DNA of 64,000 nt from Psychrobacter celer (GTDB taxonomy: Bacteria; Pseudomonadota; Gammaproteobacteria; Pseudomonadales; Moraxellaceae). Made by a program: the position numbers and the translations under genes. The notes beneath the pieces are model-generated. The model saw nothing but the letters and a program-made list of their open reading frames with translations. It did not search any database and was not told where the DNA came from. The stretch covers positions 1-64,000 of the forward strand of contig NZ_JABASU010000008.1 in NCBI RefSeq assembly GCF_016107555.1, given 5' to 3'. Shown here piece by piece: positions 17,017 to 26,140 of this stretch (position 1 is its first letter; each line of letters starts with the position of its first letter).

Positions 17017-17426
17017 AAAAAATACTACCTTATCGCCAATCTAAAAGCCTAAATTTAAATGCGTACGAATATGGCGATAAATACTAGCATGAAGGCCTGC
17101 CAAAAAGGTATAAAAACCTTTGTGCTATTCTTAACGAACTCTGTTTTGGGCGCCCATCATCTTCTGTCCGACAATTTCGCCTCTAATGCGCTTGATAAAT
17201 CACCTTGCCATCTCCATAAATAGCGCAAACTTTTAATAATTGATTTGGCTAAGCAGCACCCCGCCGCATTCGCTTGTACGATTCAGACGATTCTCTTCTT
17301 TGCTTTTTATTGTCTCGCCATGTTTCATGTGAAACAGCATTGCGAGTCTGAATAGCAACAGACGATAATTGCTATGGGTTGATGAATCGATCGATCGGCG
17401 GCGCTGCGAAGACGATAGGAGAGCCC
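17017..17426. other. Intergenic region upstream of dnaJ, 410 nt
   Basis: The stretch holds a near-parS palindrome at 17321-17336 and a short AAAGGT/ACCTTT inverted repeat at 17104-17121. I see no gene, no dnaK remnant, and no convincing heat-shock promoter. Confidence 0.4.
17321..17336. promoter_or_regulatory. Near-consensus parS site upstream of dnaJ
   Basis: TGTTTCATGTGAAACA differs from the parS palindrome by one base (CACGTG to CATGTG). Confidence 0.55.
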
Positions 17427-18554
17427 ATGAGTAAGCGCGATTTTTATGAAGTATTAGGTATCAGTAAAACCGCTGACAGCAAAGAAATTAAGCGAGCCTA
17501 CCGCAAGCTGGCCATGAAATACCATCCAGATCGCAACTCTGATGACCCTGATGCCGAAGAAAAATTCAAAGAAGCATCGATGGCGTATGAGGTGTTGAGC
17601 GATGAAGAAAAGCGCTCAGCCTATGATCGTATGGGTCATGCGGCGTTTGAAAACGGCATGGGCGGCGGCGGTTTTGGTGGCGGCGGCAACTTCCAAGACA
17701 TCTTCGGTGATATCTTTGGCAATTTTGGCGATATCTTTGGTCAGTCGCGCGGCGGCGGTGGTCGCTCACGTCGCGGCTCGGACTTGCGTTATGTGATCGA
17801 GCTCACCCTCGAAGAAGCGGTACGCGGTACTAAAAAAGAAATCAGCTTTACCGCGCCTGCACCTTGCGACACTTGTGACGGTAAAGGCGCAAAAGACGCC
17901 TCTGACGTGGTGACGTGCCAGATGTGTCATGGTCAAGGCCAAGTACGTATGCAGCAAGGCTTTTTTGCTGTACAGCAGTCTTGCCCGCAGTGTGGCGGCT
18001 CAGGTAAGCAAATCAAAAACCCATGCCCTGACTGTCATGGTAATGGCGTCAAGGATAAGTCACGCACGCTTGAAGTCTCTATCCCAGCCGGCGTCGATGA
18101 TGGCGACCGAGTTCGTCTCGCAGGTGAAGGCGAAGCGGGTGGCGCTGGCGTACAAAATGGCGACCTGTATGTCGAGGTACGCGTCAAACCTCATGACGTC
18201 TTTACTCGCCAAGGCGCGGATCTGTATATGGATGTGCCCGTCAGCATCACTGATGCCGCTTTGGGTAAAGAAGTGGAAATCCCAACCTTGGATGGTAAAG
18301 TCAAAATCAAGGTCGCTGAAGGTACGCAAAGTGGCAAGCTGTTACGCGTGCGCGGTAAAGGCGTGACGCCAGTACGCACCACCATGAAAGGTGATCTGAT
18401 CTGCCGTGTGGTCATCGAGACGCCCGTGAACCTAACGCGTGAGCAAAAAGACCTATTGCGTCAATTCCAAGACACACTAGATGGTGATAGCAAGCATCAG
18501 CAGTCGCCGCACAAAAAATCTTTCTTTAAAAAGATCGGCGATCTATTTGATTGA
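17427..18554 (+). CDS. dnaJ: Chaperone protein DnaJ
   Basis: A 375-residue class I Hsp40 that stimulates DnaK ATPase. The J domain (1-70) has [13 protein letters not shown] with the HPD tripeptide. A Gly/Phe-rich linker follows (about 75-125), then a zinc domain with four CxxCxGxG-type repeats ([32 protein letters not shown]) and the C-terminal substrate-binding domain. GGAGAG stands 5 nt before the ATG at 17427, which begins [11 protein letters not shown]; the frame is open upstream but unsupported. dnaK is not adjacent in this window. It ends at a terminator whose stem contains parS. Confidence 0.95.
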   Translation: MSKRDFYEVLGISKTADSKEIKRAYRKLAMKYHPDRNSDDPDAEEKFKEASMAYEVLSDEEKRSAYDRMGHAAFENGMGGGGFGGGGNFQDIFGDIFGNFGDIFGQSRGGGGRSRRGSDLRYVIELTLEEAVRGTKKEISFTAPAPCDTCDGKGAKDASDVVTCQMCHGQGQVRMQQGFFAVQQSCPQCGGSGKQIKNPCPDCHGNGVKDKSRTLEVSIPAGVDDGDRVRLAGEGEAGGAGVQNGDLYVEVRVKPHDVFTRQGADLYMDVPVSITDAALGKEVEIPTLDGKVKIKVAEGTQSGKLLRVRGKGVTPVRTTMKGDLICRVVIETPVNLTREQKDLLRQFQDTLDGDSKHQQSPHKKSFFKKIGDLFD

Positions 18555-18609
18555 TCAAAGGGTTTTCATCGCGTTGATCACGCATGTGGCTTAATGATTC
18601 AATAACAGA

Positions 18610-18644
18610 CCCCTAGTGTTTCACGTGAAACGCTAGGGGTTTTT
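18610..18644 (+). terminator. dnaJ terminator whose stem is built on a parS palindrome
   Basis: CCCCTAG and CTAGGGG flank the palindrome GTTTCACGTGAAAC, giving an inverted repeat of about 15 bp per arm with one wobble pair, followed by GTTTTTAA. Confidence 0.75.
18618..18631. promoter_or_regulatory. parS centromere site inside the dnaJ terminator
   Basis: GTTTCACGTGAAAC is an exact match to the conserved ParB-binding core. Confidence 0.85.
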
Positions 18645-18747
18645 AATGGGTGTATAAAAAACCACCCATGCAGGGATATTTGCTAAACTTAGGATAAATG
18701 ACCTATAAGCACCACCGTGCTAAAAACATAAATATCTAGGACAAAAC

Positions 18748-19590
18748 ATGACTCAACAAACCAAAAAACAAACACAAGAACAAACCATCAAAGTCGGCGT
18801 CATCGGTGCTGGTGGCCGTATGGGACGCATGCTCATCGAAGCGGTACAAGACAACCCACAAACGACACTGAGCGCCGCAATTGAACGTCAAGGCTCAAGC
18901 CTTGTCGGTGCAGATGCGGGCGAGGTCGCGGCGATTGGGCATTTAAAGGTGCAAATCGTCGATGATTTAAAGGCAGTGATTCATGACATCGATGTGCTGA
19001 TTGATTTTAGCTTGCCCGATGCCACTGAGCAAAATATGCAAGTCTGTGCGGCAAATGACGTTGCGATGGTGATCGGCACCACAGGTTTTAATGAGCAGCA
19101 AGAGCAAGTGCTAAAAACTGCCAGCGAGCAAATCGCTATCGTCTACGCAGGCAACTATTCAACGGGCGTTAATTTATCGCTAAAGCTGCTCGGTATGGCA
19201 GCCAAAGCCTTTGGTGATGACGCCGATGTTGAGGTCATCGAAGCCCATCATAAGCACAAAATCGATGCACCATCGGGCACCGCCTACATGATGGCAGAAG
19301 CAGTGGCCGACGCGCGCGGACAGAGATTAAAAGACGTCGCTGTCTATGGCCGTGAAGGGCAGACCGGCGAGCGCGAAGCGGGTAGCATTGGCATTCATGC
19401 GATACGCGGCGGTGAGATCATCGGTGATCATACAGTAATGTTTATCGCTGATGGTGAAGTGGTCGAGATTACCCACCGCGCCCGTGCACGTATGACCTTT
19501 GCCGCTGGTGCAGTACGCGCCGCAACTTGGGTAATTGAGCAGGGCGCTGGGCAATATAATATGCAAGATGTACTGGGTTTAAATGAGTAG
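18748..19590 (+). CDS. dapB: 4-hydroxy-tetrahydrodipicolinate reductase DapB
   Basis: A 280-residue enzyme that reduces 4-hydroxy-tetrahydrodipicolinate to tetrahydrodipicolinate in lysine and diaminopimelate synthesis. The NAD(P)H loop is GAGGRMGR (about 20-27). The catalytic segment is EAHHKHKIDAPSGTA (about 163-177), with His and Lys in their usual places. GTTGFNEQQ matches the family as well. AGGAC lies near the start. A short Gln/Lys-rich tail precedes the Rossmann fold at the N-terminus. The stop overlaps the start of the next gene (ATGAGTAG), implying coupling with the secretin-domain protein. Confidence 0.95.
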   Translation: MTQQTKKQTQEQTIKVGVIGAGGRMGRMLIEAVQDNPQTTLSAAIERQGSSLVGADAGEVAAIGHLKVQIVDDLKAVIHDIDVLIDFSLPDATEQNMQVCAANDVAMVIGTTGFNEQQEQVLKTASEQIAIVYAGNYSTGVNLSLKLLGMAAKAFGDDADVEVIEAHHKHKIDAPSGTAYMMAEAVADARGQRLKDVAVYGREGQTGEREAGSIGIHAIRGGEIIGDHTVMFIADGEVVEITHRARARMTFAAGAVRAATWVIEQGAGQYNMQDVLGLNE

Positions 19591-20530
19591 CTCTGCCCGT
19601 GCTTATCTTAAAGTGCTCAGTTATGCGGTAGCGACTGTGATGGCAGTCAAACATAGTCGCCGTGTCCTTTATAGCCATGCTGTTTATAAAAGCCTACTAG
19701 CCACGGCTGTTGGTATGACGGTGCCGCTGGTGGCTGTCCAAGCGGCGACTTATGAAACTTATGTCATTGATACCTATGGTGGTCAGGCACTTATACCAGC
19801 GGTACGCCAGCAGTTAGAGAGTAGCCGTGACGGTGGTACGGTGACCAGTTATCAAGACAAGCTGGTCATCCGCACCACGCCTGCCAATTACCCAAAGCTG
19901 CAGCAGCTACTGTCTTTGATTGATCGTCAGCCGCAAGCGCTCACGGTGACGGTACGCGTTGGTAATGACCGCCAGTCACAACGTAGCATCCAGCAAGGTC
20001 AGATTGTTATTAATCATCGCGTTATTCAAGGTGCAGGTATTACACACCAGCAGAGCAGTCAACAGCAAGGTAGTAACTTATATCAAATCCAAACGCTGTC
20101 AGGCAGTGCGGCCAGTATTAGCACAGCTACTCTGTATTCATTAAACCAAACCCATATTGCCAATGGCTATCCGAATTATCACCGTCCTATAGGGCAGATT
20201 GTGATTCAGCAGCAGGTACTACTACCAACGACGCAAGGCATTGAAGTGACGCCAAGAGTATTACCAAGCGGGCAAATCGAAGTGAGATTAGTCCAAGTCG
20301 CAGAACAGCTCGAGCGCGACCATTCTGCTGATAATCGAGACAACGATTACAGTCACCTCGCCCATCGCATGCAAGGCCAAAGGCTTGCTAGCACGATGAT
20401 CGTCCCGCGTGGGCAGTGGGTCACTATCGGGCAAATCTCACAAAACAATCAAACCCAAAGCTCAGGTTATGGCAGTCATAGTACGCGAGATAGCAGCAAC
20501 AACACGCCTATTTCATTATTAATACAGTGA
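19583..20530 (+). CDS. Exported secretin-domain-like protein coupled to dapB
   Basis: A 315-residue protein, hydrophobic around residues 35-55, with a predicted cleavage after VQAA. Residues about 58-115 resemble the N1/NolW-type repeat of secretins (ALIPAVRQQLESS, ending in LLSLIDRQPQAL). The C-terminal part reads VTPRVLPSGQIEVRLVQV and later TMIVPRGQWVTIGQI, the pattern of the secretin beta domain. Full secretins are 600 residues or more, so this is a short relative of unknown role; such proteins are often labelled NolW-like. Its start overlaps dapB by 8 nt. An unusually Gln-rich, Ser-rich middle and tail are notable. Confidence 0.6.
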   Translation: MSSSARAYLKVLSYAVATVMAVKHSRRVLYSHAVYKSLLATAVGMTVPLVAVQAATYETYVIDTYGGQALIPAVRQQLESSRDGGTVTSYQDKLVIRTTPANYPKLQQLLSLIDRQPQALTVTVRVGNDRQSQRSIQQGQIVINHRVIQGAGITHQQSSQQQGSNLYQIQTLSGSAASISTATLYSLNQTHIANGYPNYHRPIGQIVIQQQVLLPTTQGIEVTPRVLPSGQIEVRLVQVAEQLERDHSADNRDNDYSHLAHRMQGQRLASTMIVPRGQWVTIGQISQNNQTQSSGYGSHSTRDSSNNTPISLLIQ

Positions 20531-20604
20531 GTGGTCGTCAATATATTCGGTAGTGCTAACGCTCGGTCGTGTTTCTGGTCTTTTAACCATGAGCAAATCT
20601 GCAC

Positions 20605-20643
20605 AAAAAAGCGCGGCACTGCTTATCGCAGTGCCGCGCTTTA
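20605..20643. terminator. Bidirectional terminator between convergent genes
   Basis: AGCGCGGCACTGC and GCAGTGCCGCGCT form a perfect 13-bp stem around a short loop, with A and T tracts on the two sides. Confidence 0.8.
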
Positions 20644-20675
20644 TGATGGATATCAACGGTCTAAAAGTTGAAAAG

Positions 20676-21857
20676 TTAATCAATATAAACCACGTCTAAC
20701 GGCGGAAAGCCGTTAAACTCGACCGAAGAATACGAGTTGGTATAAGCGCCCGTGGTCAGCCAATAGATTTTGTCACCAATCTCCAGCTCTTCTGGCAGCT
20801 GATAACCTGCTTCTTCGTACATGATATCGGTTGAGTCACAGGTTGGTCCTGCCAGTACGACCGTCCCTTCACTGGTAGACGTTTCCATCTTGGGAGTATA
20901 AACAGGATATTTGATGGCTTCGCCGAGCGTCTCGATTAAGCCTTGGAATAAACCAACATCCGTATATACCCAGCGAGCCAAATCAGTGTCTGACTTACGA
21001 GAGATTAGTACCACATCACTGACCAACACGCCTGAGCCGCCGACCAACGAGCGGCCTGGTTCTAAAATAATCTCAGGCATCTCGTCATCATTATAATCAT
21101 CAGTCAAATAGCTGGTAATCTCTTCTGCATAGACTTTGATAGGATTGACTTCGCTGATGTAGTTGGTTGGGAAGCCGCCACCTAGATTGATCATTTGTAG
21201 CTTGATGCCTTCTTCGTTCTTCATCCAGTCAAACATATATTTAACTTTGGCTAATGCATCATCCCATGCAGCAACGTCTTTTTGCTGGCTACCCACATGG
21301 AACGAGATACCATAAGGCACCAAACCCAGCTCACGTGCTTGAATGAGCAAATCAATGGCCATATTTGGATGACAGCCAAACTTACGAGATAATGGCCATT
21401 CTGCCGTCTCTGATCCCTGTACTAAGATACGTACAAACACTTTAGAACCAGGGGCGTGTTTGGCGATGTTTTTTAGATCCGCTTCTGAGTCAGTAGCATA
21501 TAGCTCGATGCCTTTATCAAAGGCGTATTTGACGTGCTCGGCTTTTTTGATGGTGTTGCCATACGAGATGCGTGATGGCTCAACGCCGCAATCAAGCACG
21601 CGGTCCAGCTCATAGATGGAAGCACAGTCAAAGTTTGACCCCAGCTCTGCCAATAGCTCGATGACTTCAACCGCTGGGCTGGCCTTCATGGCATAGTGGA
21701 TTTTTGCTTTTGGAAACAGACTGACCATCTCATGATACTTGGCTTTGATACGACTAAGATCCACCACCAAAAATGGGGTTTGGCGACCTTCAGCGGCTTT
21801 GGTAAATTTCTGCCAAGCGGCAGAGTCAAAATATTGGTCAATTTTGATCATCGTCAT
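20676..21857 (-). CDS. Ornithine/lysine-type PLP decarboxylase (fold III)
   Basis: A 393-residue alanine-racemase-fold decarboxylase. The PLP lysine is in HYAMKASP (Lys about 58). HVGSQ (about 195-199), GGGFP (about 233-237) and EPGR (about 275-278) bind cofactor. The C-terminal GPTCDSTD carries the active-site Cys and Asp in the ornithine-decarboxylase pattern; diaminopimelate decarboxylase would show a CESGD form. Ornithine to putrescine is the likely reaction, with possible lysine activity. The gene lies 42 nt downstream of def on the same strand, so the two may be co-transcribed. Confidence 0.8.
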   Translation of the reverse strand: MTMIKIDQYFDSAAWQKFTKAAEGRQTPFLVVDLSRIKAKYHEMVSLFPKAKIHYAMKASPAVEVIELLAELGSNFDCASIYELDRVLDCGVEPSRISYGNTIKKAEHVKYAFDKGIELYATDSEADLKNIAKHAPGSKVFVRILVQGSETAEWPLSRKFGCHPNMAIDLLIQARELGLVPYGISFHVGSQQKDVAAWDDALAKVKYMFDWMKNEEGIKLQMINLGGGFPTNYISEVNPIKVYAEEITSYLTDDYNDDEMPEIILEPGRSLVGGSGVLVSDVVLISRKSDTDLARWVYTDVGLFQGLIETLGEAIKYPVYTPKMETSTSEGTVVLAGPTCDSTDIMYEEAGYQLPEELEIGDKIYWLTTGAYTNSYSSVEFNGFPPLDVVYID

Positions 21858-21899
21858 ATAAAAAACCTTTGGTAAAAGCGAATAGCAAATATGCTTGGC

Positions 21900-22454
21900 T
21901 TATGCGTTAGTGGTTTGCGGCTGTTGTTCAGCAGCATTTGCGCCTTGTTTTTCGCGGATTTTGATTACTTTACGTACTTTATCGCGTGCTCGTGTTTGCT
22001 TGAGACGAGACAAGTAATCGACAAAAATGACCCCATTTAAGTGGTCCATTTCGTGCTGGATACATACTGCGAGCAGGCCTTCGACCTCTTCGTCTATCTT
22101 GTCGCCGTTTTCGTCTAGGGCTTCGATGCGAACCTTAGTCGGACGCTCGACTTTGTCATAGACATCCGGCACTGACAGACAGCCTTCTTCGTACGGTTGT
22201 TTTTCTTCGACCAGTGGCGTCACTTTTGGGTTGATAAACACGCGCGGCTGGCTTTTATCTTCAGATAAATCCATGACGATTAGCTGAATATGGCGATCCA
22301 CTTGACTGGCTGCCAAACCGATACCCTGGGCATCATACATGGTCTCAATCATATCGGCGATCAAGGTTTTGATTTCAGCAGTCACTTCCTTGACAGGCTC
22401 AGCGATCGTACGCAAACGCGGATCTGGATAGTTTAAAATAGGGAGTAATGCCAT
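21900..22454 (-). CDS. def: Peptide deformylase
   Basis: A 184-residue metalloenzyme that removes formyl from the N-terminal methionine of nascent proteins. All three family motifs are present: GIGLAASQ (about 45-52), EGCLSVP (about 92-98, metal Cys) and QHEMDHLNG (about 134-142, metal His pair and catalytic Glu). GAGGT precedes the ATG by 7 nt. The C-terminal tail is Gln-rich. In many gammaproteobacteria def sits beside fmt, but here the neighbour is a decarboxylase. Confidence 0.95.
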   Translation of the reverse strand: MALLPILNYPDPRLRTIAEPVKEVTAEIKTLIADMIETMYDAQGIGLAASQVDRHIQLIVMDLSEDKSQPRVFINPKVTPLVEEKQPYEEGCLSVPDVYDKVERPTKVRIEALDENGDKIDEEVEGLLAVCIQHEMDHLNGVIFVDYLSRLKQTRARDKVRKVIKIREKQGANAAEQQPQTTNA

Positions 22455-22578
22455 AATGCTTACCTCAATGCTAAGGATAAAATAGGGTATATATTATAAG
22501 GTAAATGGGGACAAAAGTAATGCTTATCAATACTTTCCCTTTATGTTCGCGGGCGTTAGAATTTATGCCGGTACATAC

Positions 22579-22609
22579 AAAAGCCCTGCTAGTCGCAAGG
22601 CTTTTGGGT
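22579..22609. terminator. Candidate hairpin terminator
   Basis: AAAAGCC at 22579-22585 and GGCTTTT at 22599-22605 can pair. It lies between def and the GlsB-type gene and could end the latter's transcript. Confidence 0.4.
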
Positions 22610-22723
22610 AAGATAGATATATTTGCTTGATGAGTTTTGCTTGATTGATTTTGTTCAAAACTATCTTTTTTATCAATGCAGTTTTATCAAGTTATCTGTA
22701 CCAAATTAGCTAAGATGCGTTTC

Positions 22724-22978
22724 TTATACGCGGCGCTTAGTGACGATCATCTCATACAAGAACAGTAAGATGATGGCACCAATGACAGAGAAGATAAGAC
22801 CTATAAAGCCGCCGTCGGCATCGATACCGATAAGCCCTGCAATAAAGCCACCGAGCATCGCCCCGACGATACCTAATACAATCGTCATAATCCAGCCCAT
22901 GGGATCGCTACCTGGCTTGATAGCACGTGCTAATAACCCTGCAACCAAACCGACGATAATCATCCAAATAAAGCTCAT
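22724..22978 (-). CDS. GlsB/YeaQ/YmgE-family stress membrane protein
   Basis: An 84-residue protein made of three transmembrane segments rich in Gly and Ala: GLVAGLLARAIKPGSDPMG is the family opening, followed by GIVGAMLGGF and a C-terminal helix. Family members (also called transglycosylase-associated proteins) are induced by stress in other bacteria. AGGAG-like bases precede the start. It is a single gene between def and mpl. Function beyond a membrane stress role is not established. Confidence 0.85.
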   Translation of the reverse strand: MSFIWMIIVGLVAGLLARAIKPGSDPMGWIMTIVLGIVGAMLGGFIAGLIGIDADGGFIGLIFSVIGAIILLFLYEMIVTKRRV

Positions 22979-23215
22979 ATTATTCTCCTAATTTTTTATC
23001 ATTTATAATTGTGTGATGTGCTTTGATGAATTTATTGTAGTCATTCTAAGGATTGAAGAGTAAGCACAAAATGTTATCTGTGTATGGGCTATGTGAGGAA
23101 AAACCGCTGTTTGCTATCAAGCAGAGGAAATAGGTAAACGGAAGGTTACAAAGGTAGTAAAGTCGCTAACGGGTGGCAAAGATATGTGCTGAAGTAAAAA
23201 ACGATAAACATCAGA

Positions 23216-23253
23216 AAAAAAAGCGCCGTTTATCATCCATAAACGGCGCTTTG
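23216..23253 (-). terminator. Rho-independent terminator downstream of mpl
   Basis: AAGCGCCGTTTAT and ATAAACGGCGCTT form a 13-bp stem; on the minus strand it is followed by a long T-run. Confidence 0.7.
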
Positions 23254-23340
23254 GGTAGGTGATAGGCGGCTTCTAACAGTGTTAAATACAATAAATCAGA
23301 TATAGCCAATTGACAATAAAACGGTGATATACGTTCAAAC

Positions 23341-23374
23341 GCGCTACTGGTATCAATTTGACTTGTGTGCTGCG
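23341..23374. repeat. Dispersed 34-bp repeat, copy 1
   Basis: The sequence starting GCGCTACTGGTAT matches positions 31584-31617 at 31 of 34 bases. It abuts the stop codon of mpl. Confidence 0.5.
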
Positions 23375-23375
23375 C

Positions 23376-24860
23376 CTATCGCTCGCGCAGGGCGGTGAGT
23401 AGTCGCTGATGAATTCCTTCAAAGCCGCCATTAGACATAATGACGATGGCATCACCTGACTGCGCATACGCACAGAGATGCTCAATAATACCCTCAATAC
23501 TACAAAGTACTTGCTGATGACCGATGGTACTATCCTCGGCCATCGCGGTATCAATAACTTCTTTAAGCCCCCACTCCAGCCCAGACGGCTCATACCAGAG
23601 CGTATCGTCGGCTAGCGCCGCTGACTGTGCAAGGCTGTCTTGATGAATGCCCATCTTCATGGTGTTGCTACGCGGCTCGATGATGGCCCAAATGCGTCGG
23701 TCCGCCAGCTTCTTTTTGGCACCGTCTAAGGTAGTGGTGATCGCAGTTGGATGATGGGCAAAGTCATCGAAAACCAAGATATCATCGACATTACCAATCA
23801 GTTCCATACGGCGCTTGATACCTGCAAAGTCTGATAGAGCAGCACACGCGGTCTCTACACTCACGCCCACATCGTAGGCGGCGGCGACTGCGACGAGGGC
23901 ATTGTTGACATTATGCATACCGCTCATCGACCACTCTACAATCGCTGCTGCGTTATCGGCAGGATAGCTGAGCTGAAAACGACTACCGTCAGCGGTTAAT
24001 AGCTTAGCATGCCAGTCACTACCATCCGTGGCGCTGTCTGAGGCAGTGATATTTGTATCATCAATCGCGGTGCGCCAGACGGGCGTCCAGACGCCTTTTG
24101 CCAAGGTGTCCTCTAGGCTGGCTGTGGCGGCAGGTATGATGATTTTACCCGTACTAGGAATCATGCGCACCATATGATGGAACTGCGTTTGAATCGCATT
24201 GAGATCGGCAAAGATATCGGCATGATCAAACTCAAGGTTGTTTAAGATAGCCGTACGCGGACGATAATGGACAAACTTAGAGCGCTTATCAAAGAATGCA
24301 GAGTCATACTCATCGGCTTCGATGACAAAATAGCCGCCGTTTTTATCCTCACTGTCTTTATTCGCTGCAAGTTTGTCTGCACCAAGATAGCTGCTGTGGG
24401 CAAACACTTGCTGCAAGTGCGTGTCAGGCGTATCGACCAGTGGCACCCCGCCGATCAAAAACCCTGCATCGATACCAGCATAGTGCAGTATCCAAGCGAG
24501 CATCGTCGTGGTCGTGGTCTTGCCGTGCGTACCGGCTACTGCGATGACGTGACGCGACTGCAATACTTGCTCAGACAAAAACTGCGGACCTGAGGTGTAG
24601 CGCAGTCCTTCGTTTAGCAGGTACTCGATGACATCCATACCGCGTTTCATGGCATTGCCTACCACCACTAAGTCTGGCGCCGGCTGTAAATGCTCGATCA
24701 GGTATCCTTCTTCGATGACGACGCCGGCATTTTGTAGTTGGGTCGACATCGGCGGATAGACATTGGCATCTGAGCCGGTAACCTTGTGCCCAAGCGCGCG
24801 CGCCAGCAATGCCAGCGACCCCATAAAAGTACCACAAATGCCAAGGATATGAATATGCAT
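23376..24860 (-). CDS. mpl: UDP-N-acetylmuramate:L-alanyl-gamma-D-glutamyl-meso-diaminopimelate ligase
   Basis: A 494-residue Mur-ligase-family enzyme that attaches recycled murein tripeptide to UDP-MurNAc. The N-terminus MHIHILGICGTFMG is typical of Mpl, the ATP loop is GTHGKTTTT (about 112-120), and the middle domain has EADEYDSAFFDKRSKF and LNNLEFDHADIF, both Mpl/MurC hallmarks. The C-terminal domain shows DDFAHHPTAI. It is longer than E. coli Mpl by a few dozen residues, partly in a Ser/Asp-rich insert (about 270-285). It stands alone with its own terminator downstream. Confidence 0.95.
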   Translation of the reverse strand: MHIHILGICGTFMGSLALLARALGHKVTGSDANVYPPMSTQLQNAGVVIEEGYLIEHLQPAPDLVVVGNAMKRGMDVIEYLLNEGLRYTSGPQFLSEQVLQSRHVIAVAGTHGKTTTTTMLAWILHYAGIDAGFLIGGVPLVDTPDTHLQQVFAHSSYLGADKLAANKDSEDKNGGYFVIEADEYDSAFFDKRSKFVHYRPRTAILNNLEFDHADIFADLNAIQTQFHHMVRMIPSTGKIIIPAATASLEDTLAKGVWTPVWRTAIDDTNITASDSATDGSDWHAKLLTADGSRFQLSYPADNAAAIVEWSMSGMHNVNNALVAVAAAYDVGVSVETACAALSDFAGIKRRMELIGNVDDILVFDDFAHHPTAITTTLDGAKKKLADRRIWAIIEPRSNTMKMGIHQDSLAQSAALADDTLWYEPSGLEWGLKEVIDTAMAEDSTIGHQQVLCSIEGIIEHLCAYAQSGDAIVIMSNGGFEGIHQRLLTALRER

Positions 24861-25126
24861 AGACGTTCCGTACGTGCTGAAGTAAAAAGGTGGACTCTCA
24901 AGCTGGTAGACCCAAAGACATAAGATCTATCGGGGCAAACTTGCTGGCTAGACTTGCTGATTAGAGTTCGTTTGCAAGGTTGGATGTGCAAACGTTTGGT
25001 GCCCAAAAGTGGGATTCATTGTAAAGTAAACGTCGTTCGATGACCAATAAAAAAACACCTAATGGTGGGTAGGCGCAGTATTGAGGCTTTATCATAACAG
25101 GCATGAGTCAGCAACAAACGGATACG

Positions 25127-25771
25127 CTATTTACGCGATAAAACATAATCGTCATCGAGCTGTTTGTCATTGTCCATCAATATCAGATGATTGTCTTGAA
25201 TACGGTAGGTCTCTATGTTTTCTTGCTCATAAACGATGGTAATGAGGTCGTTATCTTGACGATAAATGCCAGACTCAATCGTCGGGACTTTGGGCTGGGA
25301 AGGGTTGTTATACAGACTGGTTTTTAGGACGGAGCCATCGGCAAATAGGTTTAGGGTGATATCGATACTTTCACAAAAAGAGCAGGGCACCATACCGCCG
25401 TAGTCGCCTATTAGCGTGGCTTGTAGCGAGCTATAATTGGCGGTGTCTCCATCCCTATCTACAGTGTCAATGCTGCTATCGGCAGTTGATTGCGCTGCCA
25501 TGATCAGTGAGCGACCTTCTACGGCGTCGAGCTCGTCGGCATCAGCCTTAGGTTTAGATAGGCTGTCTGCCAGATCGACGGTAGATGGGCTGCTGTCTGC
25601 AGCGTTATTGACCGGCGCAACTTTAGTACTCACTTCTTTGTTGGTATTAGAAGAGGCGCTATCGCAGCCAATCACCAACACGCAAAGCGGTATACCTAAG
25701 AGCAGACGATGAAAGCGTCTGATCGTCGATACATTAAAAGAGCAACTAGGCGCACGGTATATCATGGTCAC
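25127..25771 (-). CDS. NlpE-domain lipoprotein
   Basis: A 214-residue lipoprotein. A long basic N-region precedes the lipobox VIGC (Cys36). Residues about 40-125 are a low-complexity Ser/Asp/Ala linker. The C-terminal part (about 128-214) matches the NlpE N-terminal domain: GDYGGMVPCSFCESIDITL with its CxxC pair, then repeated beta strands ending in YVLSRK. In E. coli NlpE activates the Cpx envelope-stress response and senses lipoprotein trafficking and copper. This protein lacks the second, OB-fold domain of E. coli NlpE. It is a single gene. Confidence 0.75.
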   Translation of the reverse strand: MTMIYRAPSCSFNVSTIRRFHRLLLGIPLCVLVIGCDSASSNTNKEVSTKVAPVNNAADSSPSTVDLADSLSKPKADADELDAVEGRSLIMAAQSTADSSIDTVDRDGDTANYSSLQATLIGDYGGMVPCSFCESIDITLNLFADGSVLKTSLYNNPSQPKVPTIESGIYRQDNDLITIVYEQENIETYRIQDNHLILMDNDKQLDDDYVLSRK

Positions 25772-26140
25772 ACCAAAAACAGTTTTTTAAACAACATCTG
25801 AAAAGACTGCCTATCATATCGGCCAGTTCAGGGTATTGTCAAAATCGAGAAGTAATGAAAAAACCAGACAAACCATCAAAAACCATGATTTTTATGAGGC
25901 GATTATCATGTGACTCATCGTTGGTTTTGAGGTAGATAAACAGCGTTCAATCGCTTGGCAATTCTATAAAGCGGCGTATGTCACGCAGGTCTGCTTATCA
26001 GCAAATAGAATAAGCTGTGACAAGATATCAAAGGTTTAGAACATCTTTGTAGCGTTTTTGTTATTGGTTATTTTTATAAATCCATGCCATACCGATAGGC
26101 GTATCGGTATGGCATGGGGATAATATGGGGATAAAGAGGA
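25772..26140. other. Intergenic region with a strong hairpin, 369 nt
   Basis: Apart from the perfect inverted repeat at 26082-26117 I see no gene or RNA here. Confidence 0.4.
26082..26117 (-). terminator. Perfect 16-bp hairpin downstream of dsbB
   Basis: CCATGCCATACCGATA pairs exactly with TATCGGTATGGCATGG around a 4-nt loop. It begins 24 nt past the dsbB stop. The minus-strand sequence after it is A/T-rich without a clean T-run, so it may be a terminator or an RNA-stabilising element. Confidence 0.55.

Noticed and set aside
25049-25070. Small CACC/GGTG stem with a T-run downstream of the NlpE-like gene
   Set aside because: The stem is only 4-5 bp, too weak to support as a terminator.
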